Positions 43,975 through 53,371 of a DNA stretch of 64,000 nt are shown here, piece after piece. A program made the position numbers and the translations under genes. The stretch's first letter is position 1; each line of letters starts with the position of its first letter. The stretch is from TA-21 sp035620895 (lineage in GTDB: Archaea; Thermoproteota; Nitrososphaeria; Nitrososphaerales; Nitrososphaeraceae), in assembly GCA_035620895.1 (NCBI GenBank), contig DASPFY010000004.1, positions 62,001 to 126,000 on the forward strand, read 5' to 3'. The notes beneath the pieces are model-generated. The model was not told where the DNA came from, did no database searches, and saw nothing but the letters and a program-made list of their open reading frames with translations.

Positions 43975-45888
43975 CTACATTCTCTTGAGAGGGGTAATAC
44001 CGATTAAGGTAATGTTGATTTCAAGTATTCTTCGTATCGCTTCAACTAAAGAAATTCTTGCCTCAGATATATCAGCATTACTCTCTTTCAATATTGGTAG
44101 TTTTTCGTAAAATAAGTTGAACAGTGTTGCTAGTTCATATGCGTACTGCGCAATGAGCTTTGGTTCCATATTTTTAGTAGCTTCCTCAATAACAATTGCG
44201 TATTTTGAAAGATGCTTTATGAGACGAAATTCAATTCTATCTGAAAGGTAAGATACATCACCAGAAAATGATATTGCATTTGATTTTTCTATCAAGCGAC
44301 AACATCTGGCATATGCATATTGCAAATATGGACCAGAATTGCCATCCAAACTTAATGAATCAATCATATCAAATTTAATTTCTTTTTCTAAATCATTTTT
44401 AATTAGACTATACCTCATAGCTGATATTGCTATTTCTTCCGATGTTCTCTCAAGTTCTTTTCCAGTAATTTCAGGATTTCGCTTCATTGTTTCTTCCTTA
44501 GCTTTCCCATACAGAGTATCAAGCACAAAGTCCGCGTCCACATATATGCCCTTTCTTCCAGACATTTGTACCGACTTTACATTATCCGGAATTATGCCTA
44601 GAGTCTTTGCGGTTCTACTTGAAAGTAAAACTGGACCGTAAGCCAAATGTATATACCTATTTGATTTTGATTCAAATTCATTCAAGATTTCCTTAATTAT
44701 TTTTTGTAATCTTGTTTGCCGGTTATCAATCACAGTTATCGAATCTTCTGCGGGAAAGAAAGATGGTTGAGTCGTATCCTTCAAATCGTCAGTTGTACTA
44801 ATCCATAGAGTTGTATCATCCCATTGTTTCATGAAAACTTGATATATGAATGGGTCCTCAATTGTTCCAACCTTTAGTAAGGCATAAGGGATATCTTTTG
44901 CGATATAAGTTGCAGTACCATCACTTCTCACGATAATCTTGCTTCCCTCATCATCAGAATTAAAAACCCAACATCCAATATTTTCACCTTCAGTTTCCTT
45001 GGTCACAATATTTTCATCTCTCATTTTTTCAAATGTTTTTTCCCATAATTTTGAACTTATTATATGCGATTCAAAATTCAGTAAATCGTATCGAGCCTTC
45101 ATTCTCCAGCATGTTTTGAGCTGGTCTTTGAGCACTTTAGCTGTAATTTCGGATGCAAATGATACTATTTCAGAATCCCCTTCTTCTAACTTCTTTAACA
45201 ATGAATTTCTTTTTTCAATCAATGAAGGATCCTTTTCATACAACTCATTTACCTTTACATAAATCTCGTTACCGCAGTATATATCAAACTTGATATTACT
45301 GTTAGCTGGCTTCATTGGAAATCCTAAGTATAAAAATCCAACCAGAATATCAGCGACTTGAAGTCCAGAATCATCCACGTAGTTTAATACGGTGACATCA
45401 TGATTTGTGTTCTTTAGTATTCTATACAAGGTATCGCCTATTGCCACGTTTCTGAGGTGGCCCACGTGCAGTGCTTTATTGGGATTAACACTGGTGTGCT
45501 CAATAATTACTTTTTTATTTTTACCTATATCAAGATAGGTATAATCATTTTTTAAAATATCAGCAATTATCTCCTTACCAATTAAAGTAAAGTGTGCCTT
45601 AAAATTAATATATCCACTCTCATGTGCAACAACAGATGATACGTACGATAGTGATTCTGGATTTTTACCATTACGAAATTGAGGATATTGTTCAACCAGA
45701 ATTGAAGCAATTGTATATGGTGATTTTTGTAATTCCTTTGTAAGCAAGAATGCAACGTTGCAGCTTAGATCACCAAACTCGTCTCTGGTCGGTTCAGTAA
45801 GAGTATAGGATTCATTCTTGATGTTTAGTTTTCCAAGTGCGTATTTTATTACTTCATTGGATTCACTGATAAATTTCTTAAAACTCAT
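43975..45888 (-). CDS. argS: Arginyl-tRNA synthetase
   Basis: Class I synthetase charging tRNA-Arg. 637 residues. The HIGH-type HVGHLRNVAIGD is near residue 141 and the KMSKS-type loop is MSGRKG near residue 438, the form usual in ArgRS. The N-terminal Add-1 domain and DALR anticodon-binding domain are in place. It starts 3 bases after the HAD phosphatase gene, which precedes it in the same operon. The tRNA-Arg(CCG) gene is 900 bases away. Confidence 0.97.
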   Translation of the reverse strand: MSFKKFISESNEVIKYALGKLNIKNESYTLTEPTRDEFGDLSCNVAFLLTKELQKSPYTIASILVEQYPQFRNGKNPESLSYVSSVVAHESGYINFKAHFTLIGKEIIADILKNDYTYLDIGKNKKVIIEHTSVNPNKALHVGHLRNVAIGDTLYRILKNTNHDVTVLNYVDDSGLQVADILVGFLYLGFPMKPANSNIKFDIYCGNEIYVKVNELYEKDPSLIEKRNSLLKKLEEGDSEIVSFASEITAKVLKDQLKTCWRMKARYDLLNFESHIISSKLWEKTFEKMRDENIVTKETEGENIGCWVFNSDDEGSKIIVRSDGTATYIAKDIPYALLKVGTIEDPFIYQVFMKQWDDTTLWISTTDDLKDTTQPSFFPAEDSITVIDNRQTRLQKIIKEILNEFESKSNRYIHLAYGPVLLSSRTAKTLGIIPDNVKSVQMSGRKGIYVDADFVLDTLYGKAKEETMKRNPEITGKELERTSEEIAISAMRYSLIKNDLEKEIKFDMIDSLSLDGNSGPYLQYAYARCCRLIEKSNAISFSGDVSYLSDRIEFRLIKHLSKYAIVIEEATKNMEPKLIAQYAYELATLFNLFYEKLPILKESNADISEARISLVEAIRRILEINITLIGITPLKRM

Positions 45889-45891
45889 TTC

Positions 45892-46599
45892 TTATCTTAA
45901 ATAATTTAAAGTAACATAGTCAATAGCATCACACAATCCCACTCCTTCCTTACCATTTACGACATGACTTGCATGAACTTTAACTTCATCATCAGAATGA
46001 CCTAAAGCAATACTCAATCCACAGATACCAAAAACAGGAATGTCAGTTTCACTGTCGCCAATTGCCACAACTTCTTTTGGTGCTATATTTAAGAACTTTA
46101 GTGCAAGGTTCAGACCTTTAGCCTTATTTACACCTAATTCGTTGATATGAAATGCGTATTTGCTGTCTACTATATCTAGTTCCAAATCCCTCTCCTTTAG
46201 TATCTTTTTGCCCTCCTCAATATCAAAGGTCCTTTGCAATACGACTTCCGACAATCTGGGAAATACTGGTTTAGTATCTACATTAGATAAGCTTTGTTTT
46301 AATACTTCATATCCCTTCAAGCACAATTCCTTATTTCCAAGGATTGTATGATCTGAAGGTCCTTTGGAAACAACTCCACCATTCTCCCCTATAGCCATCC
46401 TAGTCATACCCAAAAACACGGACAATATGTATGCCTCTATTGAGGATCGACCTGTAACAAAGAATACCCTATACCCAATCTTTTCAAGAAACCTCATTTT
46501 CGAAACAGCGGGTAAATGGATCATTCCGCCACCGTTTTCGGTTAGAGTGCCATCAATATCTATTGCAAACGCCTTAACCCTCAGATCATTGCTCGACAA
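45892..46599 (-). CDS. HAD-family phosphoglycolate phosphatase
   Basis: A 235-residue HAD phosphatase of the archaeal Cof/TA0175 group. The nucleophile motif is AIDIDGTLTENG at residues 12-23, and a conserved VVAIGDSETDIPVF region near residue 178 supplies the acidic metal ligands. The likely substrate is 2-phosphoglycolate, although other sugar phosphates are possible. TTG start. Transcribed together with argS. Confidence 0.88.
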   Translation of the reverse strand: MSSNDLRVKAFAIDIDGTLTENGGGMIHLPAVSKMRFLEKIGYRVFFVTGRSSIEAYILSVFLGMTRMAIGENGGVVSKGPSDHTILGNKELCLKGYEVLKQSLSNVDTKPVFPRLSEVVLQRTFDIEEGKKILKERDLELDIVDSKYAFHINELGVNKAKGLNLALKFLNIAPKEVVAIGDSETDIPVFGICGLSIALGHSDDEVKVHASHVVNGKEGVGLCDAIDYVTLNYLR

Positions 46600-46760
46600 A
46601 GGCTATACTAAATTATTCTGTAGAGTCCTGCATATCATTAACTTTTCTAAAAGAACATAAAATTACACAGCGTATTACTCTTAATTTTGGAATAGGATTA
46701 ACACAGTAATCCTGCAAGATTCCATTTATGAATAAATATTTCAATATTTCAATACTCAAT

Positions 46761-46849
46761 GGGTCCGTGGCCCAGTCAGGACAGGGTGCTGATTTTCAAG
46801 CATAAGCCTCCGGAGCCAGAGTTCATGGGATCGAAGCCCATCGGACCCG
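46761..46849 (+). tRNA. tRNA-Arg (CCG) with a 14-base intron
   Basis: Acceptor GGGTCCG/CGGACCC, D arm GCCC/GGGT, T arm ATGGG/CCCAT. Removing 46792-46805 joins CTG and GC into the stem CTGGC, which pairs perfectly with GCCAG and encloses the loop CTCCGGA (anticodon CCG at 46810-46812). The unspliced strand cannot form an anticodon stem. The intron is between positions 29 and 30, not at the canonical 37/38 site. Mature length 75 nt. Confidence 0.88.
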
Positions 46850-47366
46850 TATATCTAGTACTTCTCTAATTGGATTCAGTGATTGTGAATAATTATGAAT
46901 ATTGAAGAACAACAAAAGCAAGTCCAAAAACAAGACTTTAAAAATTAAACAATGAAGTTTCTAACAATTTGATTCAATGGTGGGATGTCAAAAAAAATAG
47001 TGAAAATAAATAATGAAAAGACCAGACAGTTAGTAACTATACAAAAACGAATTTAATTTATATTGTTAAACTGAGTCGGATATCATTTTGTCCATAGACT
47101 ATAATCTCTGGGTGCCTTTGTATTATCAAGTATTATCAAGCTTAGAAGCATAATTCCATAATATATTATTTCTTGACAAAGTATGATAATACAGAGAACA
47201 CATTCTGTAAACAAATATTAGGTCATTATAACATTGCAAGCCAAAAAACAACTACATAATAAGTTCTGGACCGTATGGATCTCTTTGTATTTGGCTCTTT
47301 ACTTTTAGGGAATATAACGCAATTCCAAAAAACCATTGAATATTTCTATCAATAGATTTTTAATAT
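46850..47366. other. Intergenic region after tRNA-Arg
   Basis: 517 bases, AT-rich. It contains two direct copies of TATTATCAAG and a 17-residue frame, but nothing I can assign. No promoter of note before the secreted protein other than general AT richness. Confidence 0.4.
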
Positions 47367-47591
47367 ATGCAGTGCAAAATCATTATCATGGATACAAAAC
47401 TTATTACATACTTGGTAACGGTTTCGATACTGTCAGCAATAATATATGGTAATTCATACAATGTTGCGTTGGGAGACGAGGACTTTTGTTATGATCAAGT
47501 CGGCGATGGTCAACATTGTTTTGAAGCTTTACAAAAGTGTAAGAATCAAAGACATGATGGTATAGCAGAAAGTCCATGCTATAGACACTAG
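47367..47591 (+). CDS. Small secreted cysteine-containing protein
   Basis: A 74-residue product; the true start may be the ATG at 47388 (MDTKLITY). A hydrophobic signal (LITYLVTVSILSAIIYG) is followed by a mature part with four cysteines (FCYDQ, HCFEA, KCKNQ, PCYRH), which could form two disulfides. No family is recognised. It stands alone in a gene-poor stretch. Confidence 0.6.
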   Translation: MQCKIIIMDTKLITYLVTVSILSAIIYGNSYNVALGDEDFCYDQVGDGQHCFEALQKCKNQRHDGIAESPCYRH

Positions 47592-47814
47592 ATAATGCTT
47601 TGCTTATCAGATTTTATGCCAACTCTAGTCCTTATTATTTGTCAGCCAAGGTAGTTTTGTTTACCGTATTAGATCATATTTTACTCCTGTCGGAATCTAA
47701 TTTTTTTGTAGTTTCTTATTGGAACTATTTTGAAATAATCAACAATGAGACAACCAAATTTTTCTTCTGAGGTTATCTAACTTCGTATAATGTTCTACCA
47801 TTTTTATCCAAATA

Positions 47815-49137
47815 CTAGTGAATTCTATAAATTCTTCCGTCATTCTTGTCATATACAAGGACATATAGAAACCCATCCGGTCCAACATCCAGGTCTGTAA
47901 TGCCTCCAAATCCGTGTCCAAATACGACATCCGATAATTCTTCTTTTGTTTGTGCGACTTTATCCGTTAGGCCTTTACCCAAATCTAATGATTTTCTATC
48001 CTGATTTAATTTAAAGTAATAGATATTACCAAAGTTGATATCCCCAACTAAAATGTCATTTTTATATTCAGTGCCTAGCTTTTCTGTGTCAAGAAATTTT
48101 AGAGCTGTTGGGGCTACCGAAAGATCCCAGGTAAGTTCTGGGGAACTGTAAGTTCCCCCGTTAACAAAATCAACCAAATCTTTTGGGGCAGCCGGCGCGA
48201 TCCCGGTCTTAGCCAGTGCTCCATCTACATACCAAATACCTTGTATTTTTTTCCAGCCACTATTAAATCCGGGTTCTACTAAATTTATTTCGTCACCGTA
48301 GTCAGGACCATTTTCGGTATCCCATAAATTTCCTGTAAGTGGATCAAAATCAATTCCAAAACTATTTTTTATACCGTAAGCAAAGTAGAGATTGAGAGGA
48401 GAGGAAGAACCAAGTATACCCTCGTCCACATGTTTACCGTCTTGAGTTATCCTAAGAATTCCTGCTCTTCCGTCAGCCTTTTTCGCAGCTTGGACATTTT
48501 GGGCTTGAGTCTCGTATAATTGACTTTCATTATAGCCAGTTATAGCCAAATCACCTATTGCTATATAGATATTGTTATCCGGACCAATCTTCAATACGCC
48601 TCCATTGTGCCCTGGTCCAGGCTTCCATGGAAGATCTAACAGAAGTTGTGGCTTCGATAATTTAGTGGCATTTTTATCTAATTCATATTTATAAATCCTG
48701 TTTCCTAGTGCCTCTCCTTTAATGGGTCCTTTTTCCGTGTAAAACAAAAAAGCATGGGTTTTATTGACAGTCGGATCGTTTGATACGTCCAAACCGAGTA
48801 GACCCCTCTCATCTTTACTAGCAACTGGAACTGTAATCAGTGGCTGTATCACCTTTGTTCCATTTACTATTCTTATAACTGTGCCATCATTCTTTTGGGT
48901 GACCAAAATATCATTTGGACCAATGAATACCATAGAAGTCGGTGCCCTAAGTTCTTTAACAAGCAACTCAACCTTAAGATTGGGGTCAGTCAAGGTCGGA
49001 TTGGATTCGGCTACTTTAGCTCTAGCAGCATAAGCAATTAGATCATATTCAGTAAGGCCCTCTAAAATTACACTAACTGAATAAACTGATAAGAAAAGAA
49101 TTGCTCCAAGGACCAATAATGACATGCCTATCATCAT
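47815..49137 (-). CDS. PQQ-type glucose/sorbosone dehydrogenase-like protein
   Basis: A 440-residue six-bladed beta-propeller of the soluble aldose sugar dehydrogenase family, which oxidises sugars using PQQ outside the cell. An N-terminal hydrophobic segment (about residues 2-25) anchors or exports it. Propeller motifs include GPDNIYIAIGDLAITG, GPGHNGG, ENGPDYGDEINLV and GFGGITDLDVGPDGFLYV. Whether the cell makes PQQ cannot be told here. Confidence 0.85.
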   Translation of the reverse strand: MMIGMSLLVLGAILFLSVYSVSVILEGLTEYDLIAYAARAKVAESNPTLTDPNLKVELLVKELRAPTSMVFIGPNDILVTQKNDGTVIRIVNGTKVIQPLITVPVASKDERGLLGLDVSNDPTVNKTHAFLFYTEKGPIKGEALGNRIYKYELDKNATKLSKPQLLLDLPWKPGPGHNGGVLKIGPDNNIYIAIGDLAITGYNESQLYETQAQNVQAAKKADGRAGILRITQDGKHVDEGILGSSSPLNLYFAYGIKNSFGIDFDPLTGNLWDTENGPDYGDEINLVEPGFNSGWKKIQGIWYVDGALAKTGIAPAAPKDLVDFVNGGTYSSPELTWDLSVAPTALKFLDTEKLGTEYKNDILVGDINFGNIYYFKLNQDRKSLDLGKGLTDKVAQTKEELSDVVFGHGFGGITDLDVGPDGFLYVLVYDKNDGRIYRIH

Positions 49138-49522
49138 ACACGGAATTTTTTCTGTATTCCGTATTAAGAGTTTTCTAAGATGCTGTTGTCGCTAAAAATT
49201 GAACGAAAATTTATCTGGGTAATTACAATTCAAAATTAACAATACCGATGGGAAGATATTGCGTACTCATTTTTATGGGATAGATGGAATACTTATTCAT
49301 CGATTTCATACATTCGAATGAGTGAAATCCTATTTTATGTTGATTTCTTGTTTACCTCCTGATTGAAAAGTAAAGTTTAAAGCTGAGTTATGAGTGAAAT
49401 TAAGGAGTCCATTGACGAACTCTTACAACTATCATTCCCATCGGACGTGTGATTCATTAGAGTTTCATGGAGCACAATTGGAAATCCTTATATGAGTAAA
49501 AAATTGATTCGATTTACAGTAT
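49138..49522. other. Intergenic region upstream of eS24
   Basis: 385 bases without a gene. A 20-residue frame (49390) lies behind a TTTAAAG element but has no conserved pattern. A small RNA is possible but unsupported. Confidence 0.35.
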
Positions 49523-49894
49523 ATGAGTACTGAATTGGTGGTTTTACGTGATTATGATAACCAGTTAATGAATCGGAGAGAACTTAAAGTCATATTTAGA
49601 AACGTTTCAGGAAATATAAAGAAAAAAGATGCAATTGAAACAATCTCGAAAACAAATAAAGTGGATTCAAAGACAATTATACCAATAGAAATCAGATGCA
49701 ATAGGGGAAGTACCGATGTTAATGCTTTTTTTCACATTTACAAAGATGAAAAGAGTGCCAAGGAAACTTTACCAAAATACCTATCAATGAGACTAATAGA
49801 AAAGGCAGAGAGAAGGAAAATCTTTGATGAGGCTAAGGCTCAAAAACTGAAAGAAAAGCAGCAAAGTTCAGAAAAGGGCAAACCAAAGCAATAG
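49523..49894 (+). CDS. rps24e: Ribosomal protein eS24
   Basis: Archaeal/eukaryotic small-subunit protein of 123 residues. DYDNQLMNRRELKVIFRNV and the KRNV-type beta sheet fit eS24; the C-terminus is Lys/Gln-rich. It precedes eS31 by 15 bases, the standard archaeal pair. Confidence 0.95.
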   Translation: MSTELVVLRDYDNQLMNRRELKVIFRNVSGNIKKKDAIETISKTNKVDSKTIIPIEIRCNRGSTDVNAFFHIYKDEKSAKETLPKYLSMRLIEKAERRKIFDEAKAQKLKEKQQSSEKGKPKQ

Positions 49895-49909
49895 TAGGGA
49901 ATTAGTAGT

Positions 49910-50095
49910 ATGGCTGATAAAAAGAAAGATTCAAAATCTCAAATATATTCATTCTATGATATTTCTGGTGACAAGGTAACCAGAAAGAAGAGGGATTGTC
50001 CTAGATGTGGAAGGGGAGTTTTCATGGCAGAACATAAGGATAGGAATACATGCGGTAAATGTGGTTTTACGGAATTCAAACAAAAGCCAAAATAG
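49910..50095 (+). CDS. rps27ae: Ribosomal protein eS31 (S27ae)
   Basis: A 61-residue zinc-binding small-subunit protein. Two CxxC pairs are visible: CPRC near residue 35 and CGKC near residue 51. YSFYDISGDKVTRKKRDCPRCG is the family start. The eS24-eS31 pair is conserved in archaea. Confidence 0.95.
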   Translation: MADKKKDSKSQIYSFYDISGDKVTRKKRDCPRCGRGVFMAEHKDRNTCGKCGFTEFKQKPK

Positions 50096-50130
50096 ATAAC
50101 GTTATCGTTCTGTTTTATTATAGTATGATC

Positions 50131-51201
50131 TTAATTTACCAAGTCGTCTACATTCATTATGTCCAATATATCAAATCTATCGCATTTGCATTTTCTATTT
50201 AATATCTGTTCTAAATTCGGTAAGATATTCCCATTGCCTTCAATAAATTTTCTAATAGGTAACCCATTATCACATATTATTGTAAATTGTAATCTTTTTT
50301 GAGTCTTGAACTTGAATTCCATATGGTATATAAATTTCCAATTTTTACTTCTCCTATTGACAATTTCTATTATTCTTATTCCTGAATCATTGATTCCCTT
50401 TAATTCAGAGGCTTTCAAATTTTCCTGAAAAGAAACAATTGTCTTAACTTTCTTTACATAACCTATAGAGGAGATGGGTAACGCTCGGACCTTTTCATTT
50501 ATTTCGAATATCATTCCATTAGATTGAATTGAAAAATCATTCTTGAAGCTAATTATTTTTGAATTTTTTATCGATACATAAAATGGTCTTCCATTTCCAA
50601 GAACCAAACTTTCAGGCTCTTCCTTACCCATGGGCCGAAAAACAATGGAATTAGAATCGAAACGACTCGACAATTCTTTTTTCAAGATTTTTTCAATATG
50701 ACGCTGATTAACTTCTAAGCTATCATTGTTGTCAGTATTTTTGGTATTGATTTGAAACCTTTTAAACTTCTTATAGCGTCCAGTTAGGAAAACCGTACTT
50801 GAATTGACAGATACAATTATTTCTAATTTTTTACCAATTTGTATATTAATTGTAATGTCAGGATAATTCAAATTAATTTTCTTGTTTGAAATATTGCCAA
50901 ATTTTTGTCTAATTTCACGTAGGAGACTAGTCTTAATATTTTCTTTTCCTCTTATCCTGAACTTGGACCTAAACTTGTCTTCATTGTCATAAAAGCTGTG
51001 GTCTAGAGTCAATCCAATAAGGAAAGAATCGTATTGATAATCTTTTGTTGCCTGGATAACCTTGTTACATGCCTTGTCTAGCTGATTCCATATTCCGTGA
51101 CATATCTTGCAATCCTCAACAATTTTTTGAAGAGGGTAGTTTTTAATACATTGTCTTTTTAAACACCAATTGCATAACTTGTATTCAGATTTTCTTTTCA
51201 A
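50131..51201 (-). CDS. Pus10-like pseudouridine synthase, catalytic Asp apparently lost
   Basis: A 356-residue Pus10 homologue, the enzyme that makes pseudouridine 54 and 55 in archaeal tRNA. The N-terminus has two CxxC pairs (CNWC and CKIC) and a THUMP-like region. The usual catalytic motif G-R-E-D-x-D-x-R-M-L-G-x-G-R-P-F appears here as GKEEPESLVLGNGRPF, so neither Asp is present (both positions are Glu). GNGRPF and later residues are intact. It may be a non-catalytic tRNA binder. TTG start. Confidence 0.85.
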   Translation of the reverse strand: MKRKSEYKLCNWCLKRQCIKNYPLQKIVEDCKICHGIWNQLDKACNKVIQATKDYQYDSFLIGLTLDHSFYDNEDKFRSKFRIRGKENIKTSLLREIRQKFGNISNKKINLNYPDITINIQIGKKLEIIVSVNSSTVFLTGRYKKFKRFQINTKNTDNNDSLEVNQRHIEKILKKELSSRFDSNSIVFRPMGKEEPESLVLGNGRPFYVSIKNSKIISFKNDFSIQSNGMIFEINEKVRALPISSIGYVKKVKTIVSFQENLKASELKGINDSGIRIIEIVNRRSKNWKFIYHMEFKFKTQKRLQFTIICDNGLPIRKFIEGNGNILPNLEQILNRKCKCDRFDILDIMNVDDLVN

Positions 51202-51215
51202 TTAGTTATATCGTT

Positions 51216-52574
51216 CTATCCTATACCTAGTCTTCTAAGCATGCCTTGCATTTGCCTTCCTTTGCTTTGCTTAATCATGCTCTTCGAGTTGTTGAAATTC
51301 TTTATCAGATCCTTGACGTCGTGTTCAGCTACACCTGAACCTCTTGCTATCCTCTTTCTTCGTGAATCATTAATCACTTCAGGATTCTTTTTTTCGTCCT
51401 TTGTCATTGACTGAATAATATAACGCCACTTTTCCAATTTTCCCTGGATTACATCTAATTGATCCTCCTTAACTACTCCAGACAGACCTGGCAAATTGTC
51501 GATAATGTTTCTAAATCCCATTTTACCGACACTCTCCATTTGTGAATAAAAGTCTTCTATCGTCATTTTGCCACTTAGTACCCGTTTTGATTGATTTTCA
51601 TCTGCCTGTAATTCCAAATCCTTAGCTAAATCCAAAATTGCTTTAATGTCTCCCATTCCCAATAATCGCCCTACGAATCTCGTGGGACTGAACTCCTCAA
51701 GATCATCAATTCTTTCACCGCTTCCAATAAAGAGTATCTTTGCACCTGTTACCGCCGATGCTGCCAATGCTCCGCCACCTTTTGCAGTTCCATCAAGTTT
51801 TGTTATGATAATCCCCCCGACCGGAACAGTTTCATGGAATGACTTTGCTTGGCTATATGCCTGTTGACCTATAGTTCCATCAATTACCAGAAGAATTAAA
51901 TCCGGTTTAGAAATATTATACATGCTTTTCATCTCTTCTAAGAGTTCTGCTTCATCTTTGTGTCTTCCTGCAGTATCAATAATCACTACATCTGATCCTG
52001 TACGTTTAAAATAATCAATTCCGTTCTTTACTATTAAAGGTGCATCTTTACTAGATTCGTCTCCAAATACTTCAACATTTATTTTAACACAATTCATTTT
52101 GAGCTGTGTGAGTGCACCTGGTCTCCATGTATCAGCACCAACGACTCCCACATGATAGCCATGTTTTGTTAACCATCTTGCTAGCTTTGAAGTGACTGTT
52201 GTTTTACCACTTCCCTGGATACCAAACATCAGTACAATATTGAGTTTTCCAGGAGTAAATGAAATGACTTGTTTTTCAGGTTGCTTGCTTTCAGCAATAT
52301 TTTCTCCTTTATAACCCATCAGTCTTGAAAGTTCATCATAAAGTATTGAGACTATATGATCCTTCCTTGACAATCCCTTCGGAGGAGATTCCTCTAGAGA
52401 TCTTTTTTTCAAATTTTGAGTTATGTTTAATACCAATCTGACATTAACGTCAGATTGAAGAAGAGCTCTTTGTACATCCTTGCACAAAGAATCGATCAAT
52501 TCTTCATTTACGTCAGAAGCACCTACGAGTTTTTTTAAAGCTGCTCCGAGACTAGAGCGAAGATTGTCTAACAT
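51216..52574 (-). CDS. ffh: Signal recognition particle GTPase SRP54
   Basis: Binds signal peptides and SRP RNA and delivers ribosomes to the membrane. 452 residues. N domain, then GTPase motifs GIQGSGKTTVTSK (near residue 108), DTAGRHKDEAELL and TKLDGTAKGGGALA; the M domain is GKMTIEDFYSQMESVGKMG. Shares one base with the end of the Dph6 gene. ATG start. Confidence 0.97.
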   Translation of the reverse strand: MLDNLRSSLGAALKKLVGASDVNEELIDSLCKDVQRALLQSDVNVRLVLNITQNLKKRSLEESPPKGLSRKDHIVSILYDELSRLMGYKGENIAESKQPEKQVISFTPGKLNIVLMFGIQGSGKTTVTSKLARWLTKHGYHVGVVGADTWRPGALTQLKMNCVKINVEVFGDESSKDAPLIVKNGIDYFKRTGSDVVIIDTAGRHKDEAELLEEMKSMYNISKPDLILLVIDGTIGQQAYSQAKSFHETVPVGGIIITKLDGTAKGGGALAASAVTGAKILFIGSGERIDDLEEFSPTRFVGRLLGMGDIKAILDLAKDLELQADENQSKRVLSGKMTIEDFYSQMESVGKMGFRNIIDNLPGLSGVVKEDQLDVIQGKLEKWRYIIQSMTKDEKKNPEVINDSRRKRIARGSGVAEHDVKDLIKNFNNSKSMIKQSKGRQMQGMLRRLGIG

Positions 52575-53260
52575 TATTTATCTATTAATTCATAATCTGT
52601 TATTTCAAATATTCCATTATCGCCAAACCATTTGACCTTTCCTGTTCTAATCTCAAGTTTTTTCTTATAAATAGGACAATCAAGAACGAGTGTTTCCGCC
52701 TCTCCTCCCTCAAAATTTAGATTAAATCTATATTTTGATGACAATGATTCCAGTCTCTTTACACTTTCATGATCTAGCTGAATTCCAAGCCATTCTCTAT
52801 CCAAGCCCATTGCGGAAACACTAGTAATAATAATTTTAAATTTTTCATCAATCATTTTACGAAGGTAGTTACTTGGATTCAAATTCCATAACGGAGAAAA
52901 AACTGATAATTCCAAATCATTACAGATTTTTTCAAAATTCCTTTTTTGAAAATTACTTGAAATTCCACCATGAACTATCCCTTCGATACCGAATTCGTCT
53001 TTAACGCTTGAAAGTGCGTTTTCAAGAACAGCTATCTCATTTTCTAAACTTGAGGTCTTGGATTTAAAGTCTCTAATAGGTAAGTCAATTGCTTGTGCGA
53101 GAACTCTTGTAAGGTAGATATTGGGGAAATGAAATAGTAAACTATCTCTGATTTCGGGAATTATAGAAATCAAACAAATAACATCATGTCTGAGTTTGTT
53201 GATTTCAAAAATAGAGTAAGTACTGTCTTTTCCTCCAGAATAAAGTGAAGCTAATCTCAA
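52574..53260 (-). CDS. dph6: Diphthine-ammonia ligase
   Basis: Last step of diphthamide formation on elongation factor aEF2. 228 residues of the ATP-pyrophosphatase family: SGGKDSTYSIFEI near the N-terminus is the PP-loop, and NFEGGEAETLVLDCPIYKK near residue 190 is the Dph6 signature. TTG start. It overlaps the SRP54 start by one base. Confidence 0.92.
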   Translation of the reverse strand: MRLASLYSGGKDSTYSIFEINKLRHDVICLISIIPEIRDSLLFHFPNIYLTRVLAQAIDLPIRDFKSKTSSLENEIAVLENALSSVKDEFGIEGIVHGGISSNFQKRNFEKICNDLELSVFSPLWNLNPSNYLRKMIDEKFKIIITSVSAMGLDREWLGIQLDHESVKRLESLSSKYRFNLNFEGGEAETLVLDCPIYKKKLEIRTGKVKWFGDNGIFEITDYELIDK

Positions 53261-53371
53261 TTTTGTATGATATCAAATAAGGTAGTCGCAGTAGTCTTAT
53301 ATTCATTAATCTGAAACGGAAAAATTCCTAATTGGAAGATTTTTTTACCTCTCTGCAAACTCATTGTGTAG

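Noticed and set aside
49390..49452. 20-residue frame behind a TTTAAAG element
   Set aside because: Too short and without conserved features; not supported as a gene or as a C/D box RNA (no CTGA box).
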